Positions 36,001 to 45,533 of a stretch of DNA of 64,000 nt are shown here, one piece after another. The translations under genes and the position numbers were made by a program. The notes below the pieces were generated by a model that saw only the letters and a list, made by a program, of their open reading frames with translations, was not told the DNA's origin and searched no databases. Within the stretch, counting starts at the first letter, position 1; every line of letters starts with the position of its first letter. The stretch covers positions 8,189,117-8,253,116 of the forward strand of contig CAJINV010000003.1 in the NCBI GenBank assembly GCA_905178155.1, given 5' to 3'. The DNA comes from Amoebophrya sp. A120. Its lineage: Eukaryota > Sar > Dinophyceae > Syndiniales > Amoebophryaceae.

Positions 36001-36712
36001 GGAACGCGGCTCGTCCCTGCAAGGGAGTAGCATCAAAACAGGTTCTCAGGGTCAGGAGGACGAGAAACTATTATCGCCCCGCTTATTACAGTATTTGCTT
36101 GCAAAGCGTCCTGAGATGAGTATTATCAAGACAGCACCTCCGAAAACAAAGAATGCACCTGCTGCGCCAGCAGCTGACAAGATTCAACCGAAATCCAATC
36201 TCCACAAGGCCGACGGGGCAAAAGAAACGAAAAAGCAAGTGGCAGAGAGCGCGGCAGGTGTTGTATCTGCTGCAAAAGAAGAACACATCAGAGGTGCAGC
36301 AGGGCAAGTGCAAGACGAGCCAGAGGTGGTTTCGGAAAGCAGCATGGATTTGAAAACGCCACGTGCGTCTACTTCTGGCCAGTCAACGCCACGATCTAAC
36401 AGGCCGCCAAAGCGTAGCGCGGGCATTGGGCGGAAAGCAGCCATAGCATCTTCAGCTCGCAGTGTTTCCGGTCGCACGAAAGATAAGGCTCGTGCTAGAG
36501 GAGCTCCGAAGCATATCACGAATTATAATAGTGAGCCAATTGAATTGGAAAAGGCGACGATAGTCGGCAAGGTTCGAGGAAATCTACCGATACAGAATCC
36601 ATCCTTAGACGGTGCCTTACCTGCTCCAGATGCAGAGACCGTGAGGCCTGGCGCGACGCCGGAAACGAAAGACACGGTGGAGTCCTCGTCCGAGCACCAC
36701 TTCGTCTTGTGA
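30043..36712 (+). CDS. Giant Cys-rich, Thr-rich type I membrane protein, possibly frameshifted
   Basis: The first coding part is 30043-31745. After a GT-AG intron of about 1.97 kb (31746-33715) the second is 33716-36712, joining in frame (YSLKL to IPAFTVETT). A hydrophobic signal-like segment precedes STCPTQTTP. The ectodomain, about 1,100 residues, repeats a loose pattern with VRY plus cysteine (VRYACGKDN, VRYHCKAP, VRYECTATG). Two mucin-like Thr/Ser runs follow (34502-34568 and 35100-35290). One membrane helix lies at about 35303-35396 (LLFLLIIVGFSVLGLIIIVL), then a basic cytosolic tail of about 440 residues. A frame change at 30631-30668 coincides with a 19-bp tandem repeat. No family is recognised; a surface glycoprotein is the likely role. 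Confidence 0.7.
30631..30668 (+). repeat. 19-bp tandem duplication at a frame change
   Basis: TGCGGAAAGGACAACC occurs twice, 19 bases apart. The upstream frame stops at 30678 while coding continues in another frame from here on. Deleting one unit does not restore the frame; a third unit would. Confidence 0.75.
32045..33475. mobile_element. GC-hairpin repeat element inside an intron
   Basis: It lies wholly in the 1.97-kb intron of the giant membrane protein gene. The outer parts carry GGTAACCAAATGCGTGCGCG (about 32052) and its inverse CGCGCACGCATTTGGTTACC (about 33413). Inside are a GC hairpin at 32075-32125, three tandem units of about 110 bp (roughly 32480-32830, each with CAGGCTTCAAAACTGCCAG or a variant), and a perfect 32-bp inverted repeat (33117-33148 and 33195-33226). 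A 40-bp direct repeat containing ACCTTCCTGGCCAGGGGGCC also occurs (33025 and 33261 areas). The right end recurs at 1-340. No protein is seen. Confidence 0.7.
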
Positions 36713-37764
36713 TTTCGTAGCTCTTTTTTGTCGTTGACGTTGACACATCTTTAGATCCGTTTCCCTCCGCCCCATTCCTGAGAGGTCCACTACCGTTCCT
36801 CTTCATTGTCCACATGCACATTTTATGCGGACTTCGCTTACCAGTCTGATGAACGCGAAAAACACACGTCGATAAGAAATGCCGTTTGACCAGAATAAAT
36901 GCAAAAGGACTCAGTATTTGTGACCAAGAAATGCATGGTATTTCGCGACGTGCTTCCTGTTGTGAGCTTGCGGGAAAGATTGAAAAGATTTAAAAGTTTT
37001 GGAACCAACTGCAAGAATTGCAGAGCTTTGGGAAAAAGTATAGAAGACGAGTTCCTCTCGCCGAAAGTGTAACAAGTACCTATCAGAGATCGTTCAGGCA
37101 TGCAAGACCAAGAAATGAATCCTAATCTCTGCAAGTCGAACGCATGGACTCTTGACCCAAACGACGTGACTTGATACCGACTGTACTATTTGTACTTACG
37201 TCCTCTATGATCTGTCAGTCTCAGTGAGAATAATCGACCACCATCATCGCGTGCTGATGATCATCGTTTACCAGCAGCATGTGAATGATTTACGATCTGC
37301 CTGATGTTGTATTGTCGACTTGGTTTTTCTCGTTCTAGTGATGTGGAAAACTGAGCTTTCCGCGATCCGAGTCCGACTTTGATGTGATCAACAATTGATT
37401 TTCTGCAGCGACATAGTCTTCAAAAATGTAAATGTTAGATCTTGTCTCTGTAGTTGTATGACCTTCCCAAAAACGTGAACGGATTGATAGTGACTCGATG
37501 CATTTTCTATTGCTTGTTGTACAACTTTTTTTTTGTGTTTAATGGCACCGCGCCGAGCTTCTCAACACTAGCTGCTCAGACTTACTCGAAAGGCAGACTG
37601 TCATATTTTTCAAATAAACAAAGCAACTGAGTAGAAATTCCGCTAAAGTCTCTTCTTGATGAACGAATAGTGTGTGTCTTTAAGGATTTCGGAATACGAT
37701 TTTTTTTTGCTATGGGCGACAATCAAATTAATTGAAATATTCTAGATCAATTCCGAGTCTTGAA
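36713..37764. other. Intergenic, no gene seen
   Basis: AT-rich; only short frames without recognisable content. ATG 37765 lies in a longer TTG-started frame, so its exact start is uncertain by 11 codons. Confidence 0.4.
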
Positions 37765-38492
37765 ATGGCGCGACCGAAGACAAAGCCTTTGCCAGGTCGG
37801 CAGCTTGCGGTAATGGCCGCCGGTGTTGGGATCCTGGTGCATGCCGGATATGTCATACTTGAACTCAGAAAAAATGCAGCACACACCGTGGAAAGCATAC
37901 CTCTCCTGGTAAGTAGAATCACAAACTCTATTGTCCACGCATCTTGTACATGCTGTAATATATGTATTTAAAAAAGGGAAAAAAATAGGGTATAGTCTCT
38001 GTGAGTTGATATGCGATTGTGTTGCAGACGCATTTGCTTTTGCTTACACTTTTTTTTAATCATATCTCGCACCTCATGTAGATATAAGTGTGCGGCGCAA
38101 TAACAAACAATAAGCATATAATTGGCACCAGTTTATGCAGTTGCTCCTTGTGGTTGCGCCAGCTCATTTTATTTCGCGCATTTTGATGGTCAACACATAC
38201 ACAGGTGGTCGCCTGGATTTTTCTCGGCGCATTGTTAAGCCTTTTCGGCAGTATTGGCAGATTTGAACCCATACGCGTGAGCGACGCACCGAAGCCGACC
38301 TGGGATGCGCAACACATCCGAAATGACTTCATCATGTACCAGTCCAGAGCCCCCGCATTGTGCGCATTTATAGAGGAGAAGACTGCCCTACCACCAAATG
38401 TGGCGCACGCATCTGCCACTGGCGGGGACGCAGGAGAAGAGGCAACAAGTGCGATGGACGTGGAACTCACTGAAACGAGTAAAACCAAATAA
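37765..38492 (+). CDS. EMC5/MMGT-like ER membrane protein
   Basis: Exons are 37765-37908 and 38205-38492 with a strong GT-AG intron (GTAAGT...ACACAG), giving 143 residues. Two membrane helices are seen: LAVMAAGVGILVHAGYVILEL, and VVAWIFLGALLSLFGSIG made across the splice junction. They are followed by a soluble C-terminal part. Length, two-helix layout, the His/Ala in helix 1 and the short polar loop with a Pro before helix 2 match EMC5 (membrane magnesium transporter family), a subunit of the ER membrane protein insertion complex. The tail is longer than usual and acidic. The call rests on layout and spacing, not on a diagnostic motif. Confidence 0.6.
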
Positions 38493-39835
38493 AAATCGAT
38501 TGAGAATAGAATGTTGCAGCCCGTCTGAATCACATCTAGTTGTCTCTCTGTATAAAACGACCAGCGACCACAAGGAAGCGCAGCGCCCTCGGAGAACTTT
38601 TCTTCTCTGATGTTTTACAAAGAAACCTGACCACGCCTTCCGCACAAAGAACCACGGCGACACAAAAAATCTTTACGCGTCATCGAGGTCGATCCTTCGC
38701 TGAAATCTTACAGATGCCAGAAGTCAGAGAAGGAAGCCTGAAGCGAAGGCCTACCGATCAATTCAGATCTCGCTGTGTAGTTAGCGCTTTTGAGCTTCTG
38801 CGCACGGCCTGTAACACGAGCACGAGGACTAAGACTGTATTTGTACAGGATTGACATACGTACTCTTCATTATCATAGTGTTCCTGTTCGAGCCGAATCG
38901 CTAAATCTAGTAAATGCAATCGGTCGACCTGTATGTAGTGAGAAGAAATGACTACTCGTAAAGATCATCATTCGGCAGCAAAGAGGGATGCGCTGCTTTG
39001 GGTCGTGAGCGAAATGAGCGGGAGGTGTGACCATTCGGATTAGGTATGTGGATGTTTTAGCGTTCTCCATAACTATTACCGCGACTGGCAGCACGGTGCA
39101 GTCTGTACGAGTATGAGTGTCAAGGGGAGAAAACCTCGCAACAGGTAATTCTGAACCTGTAGTTACATACGCATTCAACTTCGATTATAATTTAACCACT
39201 GCTGGCATTGGTCGCGACATGTGCGTGAGGTTAGCTGTCACAGCTTTGGGGGATTGGGCGAAGCCAGACCAGCGAGCACGCGGCAGTTGCGGCCGCGGCA
39301 CCAGCTTGCAGCGACCTTGGGTCGCTACGAGCACGCAGGCCGGCATCTTCGGCCGACTGCGTTGTGCCGTGCGTCGCAGCTGCAGCGCGCTCCCTAATCC
39401 ATGCATCGACGCGGGTGGAGATTGCCTCCCAACGCCCGCTCTCCCAATGCTCCACCGGGCGAGATTCATGCTAGGCCATGGCCATGGCGCGCGGCATGTT
39501 CAGCCAGTGCATGCACTGCAGATCATGCCCGCAAACCAGGGCCATGCTGCCCGTTCTCTACAGCTCTCTATCTTTTCCCAGGGCTGGCTTTCAGATACGC
39601 GCCCATGCGAGTATCTAAGAGCCAGTCGCTGCAGGGAAATACACCCCGAGCTTCGGCTTCGCGCAGTGAGCACGTCCTCAGCGGAGGGGCGCTTGCGCGG
39701 AGCAGAGGCGCGAGGCAGCGACGCACTGGACTCTCCCGGAGCCGGCATCGCAAGGGACCACGCAGCACGCTTCCGCTGGGAAACATGCCGCGACGGGGAC
39801 CTACGGAAGCGACTTTGCGCTTTTTCTAAGGTGCT
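38493..39835. other. Intergenic, GC-rich towards the satellite arrays
   Basis: A 104-codon frame at 38540-38854 (basic, Arg/Thr-rich) is possible but unsupported. From about 39280 the sequence becomes GC-rich and continues into the tandem arrays; long frames here run straight through repeats and look accidental. Confidence 0.4.
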
Positions 39836-41075
39836 TAGCGTCGCCGGGGACCGCGCGACACGCTTCGGGCGAAGCGTGTTGCGGCGGGGACCACATAGCA
39901 CGCTTCTCTTGAAGCGTGCGTCAGCAGGGGCCACATAGCACGCTTCTCTTGAAGCGTGGCTCGAGGGGGGCCCACGAGGTAGCACCAAGCTCCTAGGGAG
40001 GTGGTGCCTGGGTCACGCAGCAGGCTTCGTGGAAGCGCGGCGCGATGGGGACTGCGGAGCGGACACCAAACCCCGGCAGGGCTGGTGTCGACAGGGACCA
40101 CGCAGCACGCTTCGTACGAAGCGCGCCCCGAGCAGGGGCACTTGCGGGGACGACACCAAGCCGCGGCGGAGCTGGTGTCGACGGGGACCACGTAACGCGC
40201 ATCGCAAAGCGCGTCGGGATGGGGACTCCGACTCACGGAGGGACACGACGCCAAACTTATTGCAAGTTTGCAAGCGTAGACGCGTCGGCGGGGACTACGC
40301 GGCACGCTTCGCTTGAAGCGAGCAGTGATGGGCCTACGGGGCAACAGCAAGGAGGCTCCTCTGTAGCAAGTGGCGTGAGGGCCACGCAGCGTGCCTCGTA
40401 AACGCCCGCCGCGATGGGGACTTACGGAGCCGACACCAACCAAGCCTTGTCAAGTTGGTGCCGGAGGGGACCACACAGCACGCTTCGCAAGAAGCGCGCC
40501 GCGATGGGCGCCTGCGGGGACGACACCAAGAGCTCCCGCGGAGCTGGTGTCGACGGGGACCACAAGCGTCGGCGGAGACCAGATGGCGCGCTTCGCTTGA
40601 AGCGTACCGTGATGGGGACCTACGCGGCAGCACCAAAGAGGCTCCTCGCCTGGAGCTGGCGTGAGGTCCACACAGCGTGCTTCGTAGAAGCACGCCGCGA
40701 TGGGGACCTGCGGAGCCGACACCAACCACGCCCTGCGGAGTTGGTGCCGGAGGGGACCACGCAGAACGCTTTGCAAGCGCGCCGCGATGGGGACCTGCGG
40801 AGGCGACACCAAAGAGCTCGCGCGGAGCTGGTGTCGACGGGGACCACGCAGCACGCTTCGCCTGAAGCGTGCCACGGTGGGGACCCAGCACGAAGCAGCG
40901 CTAAGTGCTTTTGGAGGTGGTGCCACAGGGCCACACAGCGTGCTTCGACGAAGCGCGCAGTGTGTGGACCTGTGGAGCCAGCCGACACCAATCCCCGGCG
41001 CAGTTGGTGGTGGGAGTCGGTGGTAACGGGGACCGGCGCAGCGCGCTTCTTTCGAAGCGTGCCGCCGCGGAGACG
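39836..41075. repeat. Array of short palindromes in 85-110 bp units
   Basis: About a dozen units share GGGGACCACGCAGCACGCTT or a variant, immediately followed by a small palindrome such as CACGCTTC-TCTT-GAAGCGTG, then CGCGATGGGGACCTGCGG and GACACCAA. Unit length varies from about 85 to 110 bp and the palindrome loop from 2 to 6 bases. Long frames exist on both strands but the unit length is not a multiple of three, so coding is unlikely. Confidence 0.85.
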
Positions 41076-41282
41076 CGAGCACACGGCGCCAGGCCTCTGT
41101 CCGAGGCACTGGCGCTGTGCGGCAGGGCGCGCCCATACTGCCATTTCGTGCAGATCTGCGCACAGCAGCAGCACTACCTTGGCGCGCGTGTCCCGCGTCC
41201 CCACTTGCTGCTCGCGCAAGTGGGACTTGGGTTGTTGAGCGCGGCTTGCGGCCACGCCCCAATTGGGGCGGGGGGCCGCGTG

Positions 41283-41870
41283 GCGGAGTGCGGTAACGCG
41301 CGTCATCATTGGAGTGCACCTGCTTGCCAGCACATCCAACAAAGACGTCCCGGGCGTGCAGCTCGGCTTTCGCCGCAGCACAGCCCGGGAAAGCGTTTCC
41401 GCAACCTCTCTCGCGCGCCTTCACTGGAGTGCACCTGCGTGCCAGCACCTCCAGATCCGACCTTCCGGGCGTGCACCTCGGCTTTCGCCGCAGCACCACC
41501 CAGAAGTGCATGGCAGAGTATGGCCGGCGCGTCTTCACTGGAGTGCACCTGCGTGCCAGCACCTCCAGCGTAGACCCCCAAGGCGTGCACCTCAGCTCTC
41601 GCTGCAGCACCACCCTGGAGTGCGTCGCATACTGCCGCCTCGCGCGCCTTCACTGGAGTGCACCTGCTTGCCAGCACCTCCAGATCCGGCCTCCCGGGCG
41701 TGCACCTCGGCTTTCGCCGCAGCACCACCCGGGAGTGCGTGGCAGAGTGCGATCGGCGCGTCTTCGCTGGAGTGCACCTGCGTGCCAGCACCTCCAGCTT
41801 AGACCTCTAGGGCGTGCACCTCAGCTTTCGCCGCAGCACCACCCCGGAGTGCGTCCCGCACATCTGCCAT
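41283..41870. repeat. 114-115 bp minisatellite, five units
   Basis: GGAGTGCACCTG begins units at 41311, 41426, 41540, 41655 and 41769, alternating 115 and 114 bp. Each unit contains CCAGCACCTCCAG, GGGCGTGCACCTCGGCTTTC and GCAGCACCACCC. The alternating period breaks any reading frame, so the long frames on both strands are probably not genes. Confidence 0.88.
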
Positions 41871-42550
41871 GGCTACTCTCTCTTTTCTTTTTGGTGATAA
41901 ACGGCGCAGGGCCGCCGCGGGTGTGTACTTATTCCAAAGCCAGACCGTGCAACACCACACGCAGAGGGGAAACGACAACACGCGCCCGGCGCGCGCCGTT
42001 GCCCCTACAGCGGTGTCGCCCCCGTTAGCTGGCAGCGCTTAACCTCATTTCGCTATTGATAGATATGTTTGACGCGAAATACCAAATAAATATCATCTTG
42101 TTGCTGGTTTTTCTGTGAGTCCTTCTTTGGGTTCACTTTCAGCCCGAGCCGGACTTACGGCTCGTCGAGTTTTGTAGGAAAGAGAAGAACCTCCTTCCAG
42201 CGCAAGTTGAATTTTTCTGTCCGCTGGGTCTATGATCACTATGTATAACTATCGCATTAATATTGTGTCACATAGAATTAGAAAGTGCTCTGCTGGTGCT
42301 GCATTTGCATGTGTAAAACCGCTTTAGTACCCCGTGTAGTTTCAGTTTGATTCGAATTAAAATGCTGCGCCTACGCCACATCACCCACAGACAATAGGGT
42401 AGGAGCGATTATATGTCAAAGACGTTGAACGTTTATCGAGCAAACAAAGCTACAAGGAATAGAAAAATGACGCTACTAAAGAAGTTACCAACGACGCATG
42501 TTGGCAAGTCCAGTCAGCGATTATAGCGACGTGCTAGAGAAGCAGCGACA
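41871..42550. other. Intergenic, no gene seen
   Basis: The GC-rich sequence returns to AT-rich after about 42040. No gene, RNA or repeat is recognised before ATG 42551. Confidence 0.4.
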
Positions 42551-45533
42551 ATGATGCTCCCTCTTGTTTCCAGAGACCAGGATGCGAAGCGCGGTGCTAC
42601 TGAGGACGCAACCTTCGCGGTAGGAATGGCGACTTCAAATTACGCGAAGAACACGTCATCAATCCGGGAGTTTAATATTGCCGAGGATGCGCCGACCTCC
42701 CCGAAGGAGTCTCACAGTCGGTACGTGTCAAGAGCAACGAAGTTCGAGGGGCCTGCCCACGCAGTGTTGAGCACAAGTTCTGAAAATGCCTCTTCCTCCG
42801 AATCTTGTCGTACAAGATGCAGGAGTCGCAGAGCGAAGCTGCGCGGGTCGGCAAGATTTGTGCTCGCGTACCTCGCGCTCCAGACCTTCACAATCGGGGC
42901 TCCTCTCTACGGATTTTTGTCTGCGATCGGGAAGCTTGATCTGCCCCCGCGGGCCGAGAACGCCGACGTGCCCACGTACGCGGCGACCGTGTTTCTCACC
43001 ATGCTGCGGACGTCGCAGCTCGCCGCGTTTCCGGTCTCCTACCTGATTGACCTCGTGGGTGCGCGATTGGGAACCATGTTCGCATCCACCTTGTTTGTAT
43101 TAGGTGCGGTCTTCCTCGGGATTGCGGTTCGACTCGCGGTATCAACTGCAAAAATGTCTGGGTCTGGAAACTTGTGATGCTGGTTGGCGAATCAAGAGAA
43201 CGCCAGAAATGACGGCTCAGCATGACAGGTTTTTGAGTCGCTAGGTGTTGCCTATTCTGCATGAAAAACTGGGTTTTGGCATGACACAAAAGTGGTGCTT
43301 TTGGGCACCTTGCATGACAGACTTGATAGTCATGCTAGCAGAGCATGCCAAACCTGGCATTTTTCCAGACCCAGACATTTTTGCAATCCATACGCGGCCT
43401 CGGAGTGGCAAGCGGACCCGGACCCCGGCCAGCGACCCTTCTTCCTGCTGGGGTCCGCGTGCTTTGGGCTGTCCGCCTGCTTCCAGATTGTCAGCGTGAT
43501 GATGACGCTGCGGACCGTATTCAAGCACGTCATGTCCGAGTTTTCCATCACGCTGTTGAATGGGTGCTACGACAGTTCCGCAATAATGTTCACCATTGTT
43601 GGCGTCTGCAGCACCGCGGCGGGGCGGACCGGGTTTTTCGCCATTCTTGCCGACACCGGTGTTGACCACGCGGCCGACAGCACAAGTGGGAATAAAACTT
43701 CTGATGACCACGGGGGAGCTCCTGCAGGTGTCGCCGAGCAACACCATCAACCTCCGCTGGGAGCAGTCATCAGCGCTACAACGCGTGGTCCGGAGCGACA
43801 CCTTGTTTTGTCTGGTGATGAGCAGGGCTTTTACGCAGCGGAGTCTTTCGGTGTTGGACTCTGGGTCTATGCTTTGTTCGGCGTTGCGCACCTTCTCTTT
43901 ACAGCGTGGCTCTATCCGTCAGAAATGAGTAGCACGCAACAAGGCGGTAGTTTGAAAACACGACTACACGCGGCTGGTGATCATGCAATGGACCTGGCGA
44001 CGCCACTGCTTGTGGAGGACAGTACTATGTCAGGTTCATATGAACGACAATTGCCATTGCGACGCGCACCACGCGAGGAAGAGCGTGACGAGGTGAACGT
44101 GAAAATGGTGGGCCACGACGGAGAACCAGGACAAGAACAACGTCGGCCTGTCATGATTGCCGCCTCAGGTGGTTCCCTTATTTCCGCGGAATCGAGACGA
44201 AGCTCCAGCTCGAGCTCTGCAAGTACGCGGACGGGCCACGGTGAATTCGTGGACAACATGTCGGGGTCCCTCTCTGGATGCTCGGCTCGAACAAACAGTG
44301 ACGAGCCTGGTAGTTGCTGCAGCTCCACGTTCTCCACGCCCGGACCTGCGCGTGCGATCAGTAAGATTGCGCCGGACAAGGTGGCAGCAGCCTCCACGTT
44401 TGGACACGATTTCATGAACATGGCACAAGACGACGAGGACAACGACATGATAATTAGCAAGAACGAAGGCGTGTCTACTTCACTGTCCGCGCCGCAGCCA
44501 GACCCAGAGGACCCTTCTCTGTTGTTGACTACGAGAACAATAAATGCGGTCGTGCGGCAAAAGGAACAACTACCCGAGGAGGAGCAGGACTACCTACCGC
44601 TTGAGAGCGGGCACCCCATGCGCAGTTGGGTGTCGTTACCCGGTAAGAAGGACGTATCGCGGAGCTTCGTCGAAGTCATGGTAGACCGCGACTACGTGCT
44701 ATCGATTCTGTGGTTTGCCGTGCAGTTTCAAAACTTCACGAACTACCTGACCCAAATGCCGGACATCTTGAGCCCGCCAGTACTAAATCTGAGCGGTTGG
44801 TTCTACCCGTGTTCGGTGTTTACTGCGTTCTTGCTCGGCACGCTGTTCAACTACCTGCACAACCCGAGTTATGTGGTCTGCATCACCACCTGTCTTGGAG
44901 TACTTTTTCAACTGCTAGTTTACACCCTGTGCTGCAGCGCGACGACCTCGAGATCAACGCCGCCCGCCATCGCAGAAGCGGCAACAAGAACCTCTGCACC
45001 TACATCTGCTTCCGAAGCCTCGCTGCGCGAAACTCCTGACGATTCTCCAAATTATGGGGTTGCTCCTGGAACTGCTGATCTCCACGGTTTTTCCGTGCTG
45101 CTGCTACTGCCATTCTTCCGATCGGGGTTGTTTACCACCATGTGGATTTTTTGGCCCAGTTTGTGGAAGGACAGCACGCACATCGGCGCCATGTACGGCT
45201 TTGCCTCGCTGTTTGCGTTTGCGTTTTCCAGCTTCTTGATTGCTTTCGTGCTCATGTCGCGTCACACCATCGCGGAAGACGGTACCAAAACGTACTCACC
45301 AGAAAAGGCTGCCAGTATGAACTGGCAGTGGTTTATGAAAACGAAATCTCGCGTCACAGTCACATCCGCGACGTTTTGTAAGGCGTTTTGCCTTATAAAA
45401 CGTCTCCGATGTGACTGTGACGCAAGATTTCGCTTTCATATGGTTTCGCATCTACGCCTCTGTGTCCATCTTCTACTCGATCTACGCAGTGGTCACGCAT
45501 CGCTACCGCGAACAGGCACGCAAACGGTCGTAG
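42551..45533 (+). CDS. SLC43-like major facilitator transporter
   Basis: A polytopic MFS carrier, most like the SLC43/Fmp42 group of amino-acid-type transporters. Exons 42551-43139, 43398-45333 and 45446-45533 sum to 871 codons (870 residues); both introns are introners. After a polar N terminus come six helices. The segment LRTVFKHVMSEFSITLLNG followed by CYDSSAIMF matches the SLC43 signature around helix 4-5 (NG.yDSSa..F). The loop between helices 6 and 7 is huge, roughly 250 residues, Ser/Glu/Asp-rich and clearly disordered. Six more helices follow (for example FFRSGLFTTMWIFWPSLWK). Splicing the 107-bp hairpin introner replaces a nonsense tail by WFRIYASVSIFYSIYAVV, the last helix, and a basic end. 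Substrate is inferred only. Confidence 0.85.
43140..43392. mobile_element. Introner, TGTCTGGGTCTG family, 253 bp
   Basis: The ends both contain TGCAAAAATGTCTGGGTCTG, starting TATCAAC on the left and TATGGAT on the inverted right. They are flanked by an exact CGCGG duplication (43135-43139 and 43393-43397). Removal gives AVRLAASEWQAD in frame. The interior is diverged from the elements at 15065, 15594 and 20099. Confidence 0.93.
45334..45440. mobile_element. Minimal hairpin introner, 107 bp
   Basis: Almost the whole element is one inverted repeat of about 50 bp per arm with a tiny loop: TATGAAAACGAAATC at the left and its near-inverse at the right, with CACAGTCACATC against GATGTGACTGTG further in. 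It is flanked by an exact TGGTT duplication (45329-45333 and 45441-45445). Removal restores the final transmembrane helix and stop of the transporter. Confidence 0.93.

Noticed and set aside
39117-41802. Several frames of 180-390 codons on both strands in the GC-rich block
   Set aside because: They run through tandem repeats whose period is not a multiple of three, and overlap each other on opposite strands with no start context or domain.
39836-41870. CRISPR-like arrays
   Set aside because: The units are degenerate, 85-115 bp tandem satellites without constant repeats and unique spacers, in a eukaryotic setting without cas genes.
44490-44515. CCAGACCCAGAGG as an introner end
   Set aside because: It lies in continuous coding sequence (PDPEDPS) with no inverted partner or TAT/ATA terminus.
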